Part shown: positions 9,743 through 18,132 of the stretch, piece by piece | Position numbering within the stretch: position 1 is the first letter of the stretch | How the letters are laid out: each line of letters opens with the position of its first letter | DNA from: Ensifer aridi | GTDB lineage: Bacteria; Pseudomonadota; Alphaproteobacteria; Rhizobiales; Rhizobiaceae | Assembly: GCF_002078505.1 (NCBI RefSeq) | Contig: NZ_LUAV01000032.1 | Coordinates: 1 to 64,000 of the forward strand | Direction: 5' to 3' | Length of the DNA stretch: 64,000 bases | Notes under the pieces: model-generated | Told to the model about the DNA's origin: nothing | The model's database searches: none | Seen by the model: only the letters and a program-made list of their open reading frames with translations | Translations under genes and position numbers: made by a program

Positions 9743-10141
9743 TTGGATGACGGAAAGCGTCTGATCACGCGCATGGCCGGTTTTTCCGCTCTGCGCCAAG
9801 CCGGAAGTCCTGAAGAGATCGCGACGCTGAAGGGCTTGCCGGCTCGGCTGACGAATGCGCCGATTAACGCCGCATCGCGCATCGAAAATCTATCCGAGTG
9901 GCGCCACCATCTGTTGGGAAGGCCCCGGGGCGATTTCACCGCGACTGGCAGTTCCGAGCTGGCGCGGCTCCATAATGAACTCCAGGCGCTTCCGACGCGG
10001 CGCAGCAAGACCGCACCACCACCGGTCGTACGTGTGGCAGTGGCCACTGATGCTCCGTGTGCCGGACGGTCCTGTCCTGTCGCTGCTGTCCCGCAACCAC
10101 CGTATTCGGCACCGCCAGCGACACCACGCTCGCCGAGTTGA
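9743..10141 (+). CDS. Possible hypothetical protein or gene fragment
   Basis: A 132-codon frame. The first ~85 residues (starting near ITRMAGFSALRQAGSPEEIATL) look like a helical protein, while the tail is Pro/Ser/Thr-rich and probably non-coding. I do not recognise the family and no strong ribosome site precedes it. It may be a fragment of a larger gene. An antisense frame covers the same DNA and is also unconvincing. Confidence 0.25.
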   Translation: MDDGKRLITRMAGFSALRQAGSPEEIATLKGLPARLTNAPINAASRIENLSEWRHHLLGRPRGDFTATGSSELARLHNELQALPTRRSKTAPPPVVRVAVATDAPCAGRSCPVAAVPQPPYSAPPATPRSPS

Positions 10142-10175
10142 CGCTGGAGAGCTTCTTCCCCGCCGATGAGACGAC

Positions 10176-10198
10176 ACGACGCTTTTTCCTAGCGTCGT
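10176..10198. terminator. Perfect 8-bp hairpin, possible terminator
   Basis: ACGACGCT and AGCGTCGT form a perfect stem around a 7-nt loop, followed on the plus strand by TTTGATT. The T run is short, so termination would be weak. It lies between the doubtful plus-strand frame and the 3' end of the minus-strand hypothetical gene. Confidence 0.35.
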
Positions 10199-10272
10199 TT
10201 GATTCCTGACGTCCGGGCCAGGGGCGGTATCCGAGAGAGGCAATGAAGCCGCGTGCTCTGCCCGTTTGCCCC

Positions 10273-10944
10273 TCAGCGTTCCTCATCATCCAGCATGTGA
10301 TCCGCCACGCTGTAGCAGTGGCTTGCCTGATACGCGTTCCGGCCCCGGTTCATGTGCGTCAGGTTGAACGCCCGAACGGCCCTCAGCGCTCGCCGCGCCG
10401 CTAGAAACTTGCAGATCGAGGAGAAGCCGCGGACCTTGATGCCGAAAATGTCCTCGCCTCGGGGGAAGAAATAGCCGACGTCCGCCGGCGTCACGACACA
10501 GCGCTCAAGAAAAGCCTCGTCCACTTGGTTCTGATCGAGTGAATGGTCGGTGGTGAAATCGGAAAGATGCACCAAGAAAAGCGCGCGGATGCCCTCGCCG
10601 TCCGCATAGAGCGAGAAAAGCTCCATCCAGCTCGCATTGACGCGAACCAGCGCCTTGCCTGGAGTTGATGGCAGACAGGAGACCGACCAGTAGTGCCGCT
10701 CGGTCCGGCGTGGGATCGGGATGCAGTCGCGGCCGTAGCGCCGGAGAACCTCCAGGACCTCAGGCGCCTGCGGGCGGCGCAGCAGCTTCTCAAAACGCGG
10801 GACATATTTGAAACGCAGTTCCAGGGACTCCGCGCGCTCGTCGGCGTCGCGCAGGATCGTCTTGCCCTCCATCCAATCGTGCTGCTGCCGGAGATCCAGG
10901 AACTGGCGCAGACCGGTGCTACTTGGGCGGCGAGCGGCGCTCAT
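10273..10944 (-). CDS. Hypothetical protein in the TetR operon
   Basis: A 223-residue soluble protein that I do not recognise. It is rich in Arg and aromatic residues, with no signal peptide or membrane segment. Its ATG overlaps the TetR stop by 4 bp (ATGA), so it is translationally coupled to that regulator and probably shares its autoregulated promoter. The coding quality looks good and the coupling supports a real gene. Confidence 0.65.
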   Translation of the reverse strand: MSAARRPSSTGLRQFLDLRQQHDWMEGKTILRDADERAESLELRFKYVPRFEKLLRRPQAPEVLEVLRRYGRDCIPIPRRTERHYWSVSCLPSTPGKALVRVNASWMELFSLYADGEGIRALFLVHLSDFTTDHSLDQNQVDEAFLERCVVTPADVGYFFPRGEDIFGIKVRGFSSICKFLAARRALRAVRAFNLTHMNRGRNAYQASHCYSVADHMLDDEER

Positions 10945-11519
10945 CGGCGGTCCAGCAGTCTGGCCACCGCCTCGCCGACAAGGGCGGGGACGCTTTCGGC
11001 ATCATCCAGATAGGCACTTTCGAGCAGGCCGTCCGAAAGCGCGACGAGGAGGGAAGCGGTGACGGAAGGCGTTGGATCGCCGTCCTCTGCAAGAAGGCTC
11101 TGGAGGCTGTCGTGATACCAGACGCGGCGCGCGTTGATCGCATGCCGCACAGGGCTGGCCGGATCGGGGTATTCGGCCGCCGCGTTCAGGAACGGGCACC
11201 CCCGCCAACCTCCCGCGACCACGGCTTCGCTGATGCGCTCCATTATGGCCGAGATCATTTTCCGAGGAGCCTGCTTGGGGAGCGCCGCGACTGCTGCGCG
11301 CCCCAGCCGGTCCATCTCTTCGAGATAGGCGACGACGAGGTGATCCTTCGACGGGAAGTGATTGTAGAAGGTCGCCTTGGCGACGCCGGCCTCCGCGATG
11401 ATCCGGTCGATCCCGACAGCATGGATGCCCGATTCGTAGAAAAGCCGTGTCGCGGTGTCGAGCAACCGGCGGCGCGCAGGACCGGCTTCAGGCGGACTTT
11501 CAGATTTTTTTTGCTTCAT
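10941..11519 (-). CDS. TetR/AcrR family transcriptional repressor
   Basis: A 192-residue TetR-family regulator. The helix-turn-helix is at about residues 15-60 (RLLDTATRLFYESGIHAVGIDRI then AGVAKATFYNHFPSKDHLV). The C-terminal ligand domain contains the GWRGCPFLNAAAEYPD motif seen in a subgroup that often controls small enzymes or efflux genes. It is divergent from an NTF2-like gene, and the 53-bp gap holds two copies of a repeat that is a likely operator. It is coupled to the downstream hypothetical gene. Confidence 0.9.
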   Translation of the reverse strand: MKQKKSESPPEAGPARRRLLDTATRLFYESGIHAVGIDRIIAEAGVAKATFYNHFPSKDHLVVAYLEEMDRLGRAAVAALPKQAPRKMISAIMERISEAVVAGGWRGCPFLNAAAEYPDPASPVRHAINARRVWYHDSLQSLLAEDGDPTPSVTASLLVALSDGLLESAYLDDAESVPALVGEAVARLLDRR

Positions 11520-11529
11520 GGCTTGACCC

Positions 11530-11572
11530 TAGCAGACAGGTCTGTATATCACAATAGCAGACAGACCTTTCT
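11530..11572. promoter_or_regulatory. Putative TetR operator with two repeat copies
   Basis: TAGCAGACAG occurs twice as a direct repeat (11530-11539 and 11555-11564), 25 bp apart. The first copy extends into the inverted repeat CAGAC-AG-GTCTG (11533-11544). The second reads CAGACAGACCTTTCTG, a looser dyad. The position between the divergent tetR and NTF2-like genes fits autoregulation and control of both. Confidence 0.6.
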
Positions 11573-11962
11573 GTGCATGAGTGCGATGGAGCCGAGGAGA
11601 CAGCCGAGGTCATCCGCCGGTTCAACCAGGCGTTCCACGAACACGATCCCGCCATCCTCAAAGACTTGGTCGCGCCGGATCGCGTGATGGAGTCGATCCA
11701 GCCGGCGCCGAACGGCACGCGCTACGAAGGTTACGACGTGAATCTGGCGCTCTGGCAGGCCTTGGCGGCCGACCGCGTCAACCGCCTCGAGGTCGAAGAC
11801 ACTTTTGCCATGGGCGACCGCGCCTACATCCCCTGGCGCTTCCATTTCGGCGACGGTGGTTCGGTCCGCGGCGCCACCCTGATCCGTGTCCGTGACGGGC
11901 GGATCGTTGAGGCCCTGTCCTATGCCAAGGCGCCCGGCCAGTCGGCGCCCTTGCCGGAGTAA
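11573..11962 (+). CDS. NTF2/SnoaL-like protein
   Basis: A 129-residue protein with the SnoaL-like cone-shaped fold: an N-terminal helix (EVIRRFNQAFHEHDPAIL), a mid-protein GTRYEGYDVNLALWQAL segment and a C-terminal strand pair (GATLIRVRDGRIVEALSYAK). The family includes polyketide cyclases, isomerases and non-enzymatic scaffolds, and no catalytic signature is decisive. The GTG start is provisional: it lies in the operator region and lacks a normal ribosome site. An out-of-frame ATG at 11577 hints at a small upstream indel. It is divergent from the TetR gene. Confidence 0.75.
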   Translation: MHECDGAEETAEVIRRFNQAFHEHDPAILKDLVAPDRVMESIQPAPNGTRYEGYDVNLALWQALAADRVNRLEVEDTFAMGDRAYIPWRFHFGDGGSVRGATLIRVRDGRIVEALSYAKAPGQSAPLPE

Positions 11963-12025
11963 TCCCCGGCAAGGACGACAAGGCAAGCGAGAGTCGCAAG
12001 CATCGTCGTTTTTTTCTGTTCAACC

Positions 12026-12085
12026 GGAGCCCAGTTCATCATCGGCCACGCGCTTGGGATCGACAGCGGCTTCATCATTCAATGA
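12026..12085 (+). pseudogene. SDR C-terminal tail relic
   Basis: Twenty codons ending in TGA read GAQFIIGHALGIDSGFIIQ, closely resembling the last strand of classical short-chain dehydrogenases (x-FVTG-x-L-x-VDGG-x). No SDR body precedes it. It sits between two NTF2-like genes, so an SDR gene was probably lost from this operon by deletion. Confidence 0.55.
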
Positions 12086-12094
12086 GGTGAGACA

Positions 12095-12457
12095 ATGACC
12101 AGCGACAGCAGCATTACCCGCGGAATCGTGGAACGCTTTCATAACGCATACGAAAAGCATCGCCCCGACGACCTCGATGATCTCATCGGCGAGGGCTGTG
12201 TCCTCGAAAATACGGCGCCGGGCCAGGATGGAGCGCGCTACGACGGGCGTGAGGCTTGCCTCGATTTCTGGAAGGGCGTGGCGTCGTCCGCCAACCTCGT
12301 CTTCAAAGCAGAGGAGATCTGGGCAAGCGAGGACCGCGGGATCATCCGCTGGCAGCTTCGCTGGGGCGGAGGCGAAAAGGACCGGACCCGAGGCATCAAC
12401 ATCATGCGCGTCCGGGACGGAAAGATCGTCGAGGGACTGGGTTACGTGAAGGGATAA
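12095..12457 (+). CDS. NTF2/SnoaL-like protein
   Basis: A 120-residue SnoaL-like protein, a distant paralogue of the NTF2-like gene just upstream: the two share the N-terminal RFxxAxxxHxP pattern, ARYDGREACLDFWKG, and the terminal INIMRVRDGKIVEGLGYVKG strand. The ATG follows GAGGTGAGACA. It lies 9 bp after an SDR tail relic and in the same direction, so it is probably a remnant operon under the TetR-type regulator. Function unassigned. Confidence 0.75.
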   Translation: MTSDSSITRGIVERFHNAYEKHRPDDLDDLIGEGCVLENTAPGQDGARYDGREACLDFWKGVASSANLVFKAEEIWASEDRGIIRWQLRWGGGEKDRTRGINIMRVRDGKIVEGLGYVKG

Positions 12458-12747
12458 CGCCGGACGGTCGAAAAGCAAGGATACGTGAAGGGAGCATAGC
12501 GATTGGGGCGCGAGCGCCGCGGCAGGAGACCGGAGCCATGATTATCATCACAGGCCACACTCTGACCGAGTCAGGCACCCGTCCGGCACGATGAACGGCA
12601 AGTTTGAGCCCTTTGCGGTCATTCCCGAATCAATTTTGGGCCGGCCAGCGGACATTCAGGTGAACAAGCCGCTTGAGCCCATCGCTGGTTCGCAACGACA
12701 GGCACGGAAGGGGGAACCGGACGTTCGCCTTCGCGTGTTGGTGCGAC

Positions 12748-13140
12748 CTACTCCTCAAAGCGACTCGTGCCGTCACGATCACGGTCATATCGTCTCGAGA
12801 GCGGAAACGGCGGCAGCCAGGACTCGCGACGGATGGTCCAGAGTTCGTAGGTTGGCCTCAGTTGATCAGGGGCATCCAGGGATCCCAGGTTCACTTCGAT
12901 TTCGTCTGCGGCGCGTGCGAAAACAGGCGAGCCGCAGCGGGGACAGAAAAACCGCCCGGCGTAGTCGCGTGTTTCGCCATCGATCGTCACCGCATCCTGA
13001 GGGAATATCGCGGAAGCGTGAAAAAGGGCCCCGTGATGCTTGCGGCAGTCGAGACAGTGGCAAAGGCCGACCCGGTATGGGAGTCCCGACGCCACAATTC
13101 GGATGTTACCGCATAGGCAGCCTCCCGTGAATCGGTCCAT
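12748..13140 (-). CDS. GFA/CENP-V domain protein
   Basis: A 130-residue protein of the GFA (glutathione-dependent formaldehyde-activating-like) family. The zinc ligands appear in order: GGCLCGNIR near the N-terminus, CHCLDCRKHHG at ~27-37, and FFCPRCGSPVF at ~65-75. Most family members are zinc-binding proteins of unknown substrate, despite the name. A good AGGAGA ribosome site precedes the ATG. It stands alone. Confidence 0.88.
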   Translation of the reverse strand: MDRFTGGCLCGNIRIVASGLPYRVGLCHCLDCRKHHGALFHASAIFPQDAVTIDGETRDYAGRFFCPRCGSPVFARAADEIEVNLGSLDAPDQLRPTYELWTIRRESWLPPFPLSRRYDRDRDGTSRFEE

Positions 13141-13371
13141 GCTGCGTCTCCTATAAGATCAAGCGGGCGGAATGTTTACAGCGATCCCCGTCGGGCGTCC
13201 AGGAATAGCAATTAAACGACAGCAAAGGGTCGGAAGTTTCGGTTGAACGAACGTCTCAAAAGTACGCGAACCAGACGTGAGCTGAGCGGCTGCCGAACTT
13301 CAGTTTGCGGACCCGTTGCGGACATTCCACCGCGGCGGCAGTGCGGGACGGATCAGGGTGCCTTGCAGCGG

Positions 13372-13674
13372 TTACAGCCGTTCTTGCAGCAGCTTCTTCA
13401 GGGCGCTGATCCGTTCTTCATCCCGCTTGTAGAGTATCCATTGCTTAATCCGTTTTGGGCGCACCAGCCCGGCCTGCGACAATACGCGCATATGTTCGCT
13501 GAGAGTGGGCGGGGAAAGACCGAGTTTCTCAGCGATCAGAACCGCGCAGACGCCATCCTCGACAAGATCGCCGTCGGTCTGAGGTGGAAAATGAGCCTGC
13601 GGGTTCTTGAGCCACTCGAGAATCTGGAGCCGTCTCTCGTTTGCAATCGCCTTGATGATATCGATCTCTTGCAT
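13372..13674 (-). CDS. ArsR-family transcriptional regulator
   Basis: A 100-residue winged-helix protein. The N-terminal helix IDIIKAIANERRLQILEWL and the recognition region EKLGLSPPTLSEHMRVLSQAGLV are typical of ArsR/SmtB repressors. The wing reads RIKQWILYKRDEERI. No clear Cys pair for metal sensing is seen, so it may sense an organic ligand. It is divergent from the dehydratase gene with a 53-bp gap that must carry both promoters and any operator. Confidence 0.88.
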   Translation of the reverse strand: MQEIDIIKAIANERRLQILEWLKNPQAHFPPQTDGDLVEDGVCAVLIAEKLGLSPPTLSEHMRVLSQAGLVRPKRIKQWILYKRDEERISALKKLLQERL

Positions 13675-13727
13675 TTCGTCAGTTTGCCAAGTACCTAATT
13701 AATGTCAATACGCGGTAGGAGCGACTT

Positions 13728-14672
13728 ATGAAGGTAGACACGCCGATCACCGCTGAGCGCATTCGCGAGACGGAAGCGCTGATCCGCCCTCATATCCGGC
13801 ATACACCCGTCCTTCACGTTGACATGATCGACTTTGGCCGCGCACCTCTGCCAGTCGCGCTTAAGCTCGAATGCTTGCAATATACCGGATCGTTCAAGGT
13901 GCGCGGTGCCTTCGCCAATCTTCTTGGCAGAGCTGTGCCGGAGGCCGGTGTGGTGGCCGCTTCGGGTGGCAATCACGGTGCCGCGGTCGCCTATGCCGCA
14001 AGGCGCCGGGGAATTCCTGCCACGATTTTCGTGCCGACCGTCACCTCGCCGGCCAAGGCAGAGCGTATCCGCAGTTACGGAGCAAAGCTGATGATTGCGG
14101 GAGACCGCTATGCTGATGCGCTGGCGGCAAGCGAGGCGTTCTCCACCGAGACCGGCGCGCTGACAATTCATGCCTATGATCAGGTCGAGACACTGATCGG
14201 TCAGGGCACGCTCGGGCTCGAAATGGAGCAAGACCTACCCAATATCGATACCGTGCTGGTTGCAGTTGGCGGCGGTGGTTTGATCGGCGGCATCGCCGGC
14301 TGGTTTGCCGGTCGTAAAAGAATTGTCGCCGTCGAGCCCGAAGGCTCGCCGACGCTTCATATGGCGCTCGATGCGGGGCACCCAGTCGATGCGCCCGCCG
14401 AAGGGATCGCGGCCGACTCGCTCGCTCCGAGACAAGTCGGCGGACTGATGTTTCCTATCGCGCAGGCCTTTGTCGAGCACTCGCTCCTCGTCACCGATGA
14501 CGAAATAAAGCTGACGCAGGCGTCGTTGTGGGAAGCGGCGCGGATTGCCGTGGAACCGGGCGGGGCGGCGGCGTTGGCTGCATTGCTCGGCGGAAGATAT
14601 GTGCCTGCGCCGGGCGAGCGTATTGCGGTGCTCGTCTGCGGTGCCAATACGACGGCGGTACGGTTCGGCTGA
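13728..14672 (+). CDS. Threonine/serine dehydratase family PLP enzyme
   Basis: A 314-residue fold-type II PLP enzyme that should deaminate a hydroxy-amino acid such as threonine or serine. The Schiff-base lysine lies in YTGSFKVRGA (~residue 55), the substrate loop in ASGGNHGAAVAYA, and the phosphate-binding glycine loop in VAVGGGGLIGG. There is no C-terminal ACT domain, so it is a catabolic or racemase-like type. The ATG has TAGGAG upstream. It is divergent from the ArsR-type gene, which probably regulates it. Confidence 0.88.
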   Translation: MKVDTPITAERIRETEALIRPHIRHTPVLHVDMIDFGRAPLPVALKLECLQYTGSFKVRGAFANLLGRAVPEAGVVAASGGNHGAAVAYAARRRGIPATIFVPTVTSPAKAERIRSYGAKLMIAGDRYADALAASEAFSTETGALTIHAYDQVETLIGQGTLGLEMEQDLPNIDTVLVAVGGGGLIGGIAGWFAGRKRIVAVEPEGSPTLHMALDAGHPVDAPAEGIAADSLAPRQVGGLMFPIAQAFVEHSLLVTDDEIKLTQASLWEAARIAVEPGGAAALAALLGGRYVPAPGERIAVLVCGANTTAVRFG

Positions 14673-15132
14673 GGTTCAGTGCCCGGATCGCGGCTGTCGC
14701 CCGGATGGCTTGCTCTCGACCCAGCCGAGACGCTCTGAAATTGCGGCCCCGGCTACGGTAGGAGGTAATTTACCTCTGGGTGCTTCTGAGCACCAGCCGC
14801 TCGGCATAGGCGCATTGCCCGGCTCGATATAGACGCCGATAGCGTCATAGCTCAAGGCATTGGCAATCGCGGGAACCGTGCCGCGCGCCCGCAGAACGCG
14901 ATGAGGGTCGAGGCATGGCTAATGCATCCCTCCTTAAAGCTGGTGACCATCACTGCGGTCTGGTGCATGCTGTAGCTGTGCCGCAGAGACAAGGCCTCGT
15001 CCACCCGTTGCCAAGTCAGCCCAGCGAGTTTCGGGCGACGCCGGGCCGGGGGCTGGCGGAAAATATGGCCTCGCGCGCCGGAGGCGAGTTGAGGGTACCC
15101 ACCCGATTACCGGCGCGATCATCAACTTCGAA
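14673..15132. other. Stretch with no convincing gene
   Basis: Short frames on both strands overlap. A minus-strand reading near 14830-14880 (RARGTVPAIANALSYDAIGVYIEPG) looks protein-like but is cut on both sides, which suggests a decayed gene that I cannot identify. Confidence 0.3.
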
Positions 15133-15738
15133 GTGCTGACGGTGGAAGCGAGAATGACGACGGAGAGGTCGTGTTGGGCGGACCAGCGAGCGAGGTTCAG
15201 AGGGATTCACACCGCCTATGGCAGCATGAAGGTCGATGAAATGCAGCGCCTCACGGAACTCTACGCCTCGTACGGGACGGGCGGCGCAAGGCGATCGCAA
15301 CTACGCAGCAACGTCTCGAGCCATCTGCGTGATTTCGAGCCGGGGCTCTGTACCTCGAGATCAATGCGCGATACGGATCAGGACGACAACGGCGCCAATT
15401 CGATCCGGGGCACGGATTCTTTCCGCTCGAAATGCTTCGATCCCAAGCTCTACCGGCGGTGCGTCGACTGGGTCGGTCGAAGAGAGACCTTAGGCGAGCC
15501 GACGACGCTTCTCGACTTTATGCGTGGAAACGACGAGGAAGTCGTCATGCTCGCCGATTTCGCCGCCGCCAACGGCGACTGGTCGCTCGCCCGCAAACTG
15601 TCGATGGGTTCGCTCATCGGTCCCAACGGAACCTTCCGCTACAAGCCGGGCGAAGTGGTGTTCGAGGCCCGCCCGGTAACGATCATCGACGAGCAGAGGC
15701 GGCCACTACCGGCGAGCTTCCTCACACCCTATCCGTGA
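15133..15738 (+). CDS. Hypothetical protein, possibly a gene fragment
   Basis: A 201-codon frame. The C-terminal half (from about CFDPKLYRRCVDWVGRRETLG to RPLPASFLTPYP) has good protein character. The N-terminal ~100 residues are less convincing, so the true start may be internal. I do not recognise a domain. No clear ribosome site is seen, and the surrounding DNA looks degraded. Confidence 0.35.
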   Translation: MLTVEARMTTERSCWADQRARFRGIHTAYGSMKVDEMQRLTELYASYGTGGARRSQLRSNVSSHLRDFEPGLCTSRSMRDTDQDDNGANSIRGTDSFRSKCFDPKLYRRCVDWVGRRETLGEPTTLLDFMRGNDEEVVMLADFAAANGDWSLARKLSMGSLIGPNGTFRYKPGEVVFEARPVTIIDEQRRPLPASFLTPYP

Positions 15739-16074
15739 CGGCTGGCGGCTGACCCCCAGCGTCGGCTACAGCTTTTCCGCTATCTGCCTCAGTTTCGTGG
15801 CCGCAATCCTGGCTGAGCAGGAACGTCGGCTATTTCGGCGACTATCGCTGCTTCGCCCGCAAGTTCGGGGGGCGCGCTCGGCTGCAACGGCGCGCGCTCG
15901 TTCCGGAAGAAGGAAGGGTGCGTTGCGAGTCAAGCCGAAGGTCGCCTACACCACATCACCTTGGCACATTGCGACGCCGCTACGAGAGGACGGCGAAAAC
16001 CCCATCTGCCAAGCTGCAAATGCTGACAATGGAAGCCGTAACTCTCGCGACGCCGATCGCGGAAGCGCAGCCCG
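15739..16074. other. Stretch with no convincing gene
   Basis: No open frame here has domain-like character. It lies at the 3' side of the ABC-F gene. No strong terminator hairpin was found. Confidence 0.35.
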
Positions 16075-17697
16075 TTACCAACGCAGCCCCGGCGCCTCCT
16101 GCCCGGTGCGCTCCACGTATTCGGCATAGCCACCGCCATATTGATGGATACCGCCCGGTGTTAGTTCCAGCACGCGGTTGGAAAGTGCCGACAGGAAACG
16201 GCGATCGTGCGAAACGAACAGCATAGTGCCCTCGTAAGCCGAGAGCGCGTTGATCAGCATTTCCTTCGTATCGAGGTCGAGGTGGTTGGTCGGCTCGTCT
16301 AGGACGAGGAAGTTCGGCGGGTCGAACAGCATCGCGGCCATCACCAGCCGCGCCTTCTCGCCGCCGGAGAGCACCCGGCATCGCTTCTCGACGTCATCGC
16401 CGGAAAAGCCGAAACAGCCGGCCAGCGCCCGGAGCGGCGCCTGCCCGGCCTTGGGAAAGCGTTCCTCCAGCCATTGCAGTATCGTGCTGTCGCCGTCGAG
16501 CAGGTCCATGGAATGCTGGGCGAAATAGCCGAGTTTGACGCTGGCGCCGAGTGACACGTTGCCCTTGTCCGGCGTGGTAGTGCCGGTGACCAGCTTGAGC
16601 AGTGTCGACTTGCCGGCGCCGTTGATGCCCATGATGCACCAGCGTTCGCGCCGGCGCACCATGAAGTCGAGGCCGTCATAGATCGTCCGGCTGCCATAGG
16701 CCTTGTGGACATTCTTGAGGCTGACGACGTCTTCGCCGGAGCGCGGCGCCGGCAGAAATTCGAAGGCGACCGTCTGGCGGCGGCGCGGCGGCTCGACGCG
16801 GTCGATCTTTTCAAGCTTCTTCACCCGACTCTGCACCTGCGAGGCGTGAGAGGCGCGGGCCTTGAAGCGCTCAATGAACTTGATCTCCTTGGCGAGCATC
16901 GCCTGCTGGCGCTCGAACTGGGCCTGCTGCTGCCTCTCGTTCAGCGCCCGCTGCTCTTCATAGAAGCCATAGTCGCCGGAGTAGGTCGTCAGCGCGCCGC
17001 CATCGATCTCGATGATCCTGGTGACGATCCTGTTCATGAACTCGCGGTCATGGGACGTCATTAAGAGCGCGCCGTCATAGCCTTTCAGGAAATCTTCCAG
17101 CCAGATCAGGCTTTCGAGATCGAGATGGTTGCTCGGCTCGTCGAGCAGCATGACATCTGGACGCATCAGCAGGATGCGGGCGAGCGCCACGCGCATCTTC
17201 CAGCCGCCCGACAGCTTGGCGACATCGCCGTCCATCATCTCCTCACTGAAGCTCAGCCCCGCCAGAACCTCGCGGGCACGTCCCTCCAGTGCATAGCCGT
17301 CAAGCTCCTCGTAGCGCGCCTGCACCTCGCCGTAGCGCTCGATGATCGCGTCCATTTCATCCATGCGATCCGGGTCCGACATCGCCGCCTCGAGCTCACG
17401 CAGCTCCGCCGCCACGGCGCTTACCGGCCCTGCCCCTTCCATCACCTCGGCGACGGCCGACCGTCCGGCCATCTCGCCGACATCCTGATCGAAATAGCCG
17501 ATCGTCACGCCCTTCTCGACCGAAACCTGCCCCTCGTCGGGCAGTTCCTCGCCGGTAATCATGCGAAAGAGCGTCGTCTTCCCCGCCCCATTCGGGCCGA
17601 CAAGACCAATCCTCTCGCCGCGGTTCAACGCTGCTGAGGCTTCGATGTAGAGTATGCGGTGACTGTTGGACTTGCTGATATTATCGATGCGGATCAT
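16075..17697 (-). CDS. ABC-F family ATPase (YbiT/Uup-like)
   Basis: A 540-residue protein with two ABC ATPase domains and no membrane segments, so a ribosome-associated ABC-F protein. Domain 1 has Walker A GPNGAGKTT, signature LSGGWKMR and Walker B VMLLDEPSNHLD. A charged linker (FEEQRALNERQQQAQFERQ... near 265-310) follows. Domain 2 has GINGAGKST, LSGGEKAR and FLVLDEPTNHLD. Such proteins act on ribosomes to modulate translation or antibiotic sensitivity. I chose the ATG at 17697 (MIRIDNISKS), where homology should start; the frame stays open to a GTG at 17757. A structured sRNA terminates 128 bp upstream. Confidence 0.93.
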   Translation of the reverse strand: MIRIDNISKSNSHRILYIEASAALNRGERIGLVGPNGAGKTTLFRMITGEELPDEGQVSVEKGVTIGYFDQDVGEMAGRSAVAEVMEGAGPVSAVAAELRELEAAMSDPDRMDEMDAIIERYGEVQARYEELDGYALEGRAREVLAGLSFSEEMMDGDVAKLSGGWKMRVALARILLMRPDVMLLDEPSNHLDLESLIWLEDFLKGYDGALLMTSHDREFMNRIVTRIIEIDGGALTTYSGDYGFYEEQRALNERQQQAQFERQQAMLAKEIKFIERFKARASHASQVQSRVKKLEKIDRVEPPRRRQTVAFEFLPAPRSGEDVVSLKNVHKAYGSRTIYDGLDFMVRRRERWCIMGINGAGKSTLLKLVTGTTTPDKGNVSLGASVKLGYFAQHSMDLLDGDSTILQWLEERFPKAGQAPLRALAGCFGFSGDDVEKRCRVLSGGEKARLVMAAMLFDPPNFLVLDEPTNHLDLDTKEMLINALSAYEGTMLFVSHDRRFLSALSNRVLELTPGGIHQYGGGYAEYVERTGQEAPGLRW

Positions 17698-17824
17698 GTG
17701 AGGGAAGGCCTGGTTGGTTGCGCGCACCCCTATGGCACGGGTTGGTTCGGCTGTCACTCAAGTCGGCGGATCCTTCTCGATCCTTGAGTCTGCGCACGGC
17801 GTGGCTGCCCTCCCGCCCTGAGCC

Positions 17825-17863
17825 GAAAAGAAAAAGCCTGCCGCGGGAGGAGGTGCGGCAGGC
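17825..17863 (-). terminator. Rho-independent terminator of the sRNA
   Basis: The last hairpin (9-bp GC-rich stem, 10-nt loop carrying the CCTCCTCCC motif) is followed directly on the minus strand by TTTTTCTTTTC. It therefore serves both as the fourth motif hairpin and as an intrinsic terminator. Confidence 0.8.
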
Positions 17864-17988
17864 TTTCCGAAAAGAACCGAACAGCAGCTGGGAGGAGGAA
17901 TGCCGCTGTTCCTACGGACGTCCCTGGGAGGAGGTGCGGGCCGCCCGAAACACCGAAGCTCTGCGGGAGGAGGTGCATTGCTTCGATG
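17825..17988 (-). ncRNA. Four-hairpin sRNA with CCTCCTCCC loops (alpha-r14 / cuckoo type)
   Basis: Four successive hairpins each present CCTCCTCC(C) in the loop when read on the minus strand. In transcription order: 17984-17955 (GAAGC/GCTTC with an inner TGC/GCA stem), 17947-17915, 17911-17879 (GAACAGC/GCTGTTC), and 17863-17836 (perfect 9-bp GCCTGCCGC/GCGGCAGGC). The loop motif is an anti-Shine-Dalgarno sequence that could mask ribosome sites of mRNAs. One mismatch in the second stem becomes a G-U pair only on the minus strand, and the T tract follows the last hairpin on that strand, so both support this direction. Alphaproteobacterial alpha-r14 and cuckoo sRNAs share this loop motif. It may be one ~165-nt RNA or be processed into units. 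Confidence 0.82.
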
Positions 17989-17994
17989 ACGCCC

Positions 17995-18000
17995 ATCATA
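17995..18000 (-). promoter_or_regulatory. Candidate -10 box of the sRNA
   Basis: On the minus strand this reads TATGAT, a good -10 box. It would place the transcription start near 17988, four bases before the first hairpin. No convincing -35 box was found at the expected distance; a GGAAC lies upstream and could indicate an alternative sigma factor. Confidence 0.4.
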
Positions 18001-18132
18001 CACCAGTTCCGGTCGCCTCATAGGCATCATGCCGCAACGCAGCAATGCATTGGAAGCACGGCTCGGAGGTGGTCCATCACGGACGTCGTGGTGCTCAGCC
18101 CCGCAACGGCCGATCGCTAATTTTGGATGAAT

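Noticed and set aside
17836-17984. Possible CRISPR array from the repeated GGGAGGAGG
   Set aside because: The repeat is only ~10 nt, lies in hairpin loops with differing stems, and spacing is irregular; no cas genes.
17754-18045. Short frames over the sRNA region
   Set aside because: Repeated Arg-Glu-Glu-Val and Pro-Pro translations come from the repeated hairpin loops; the RNA structure explains the repeats better.
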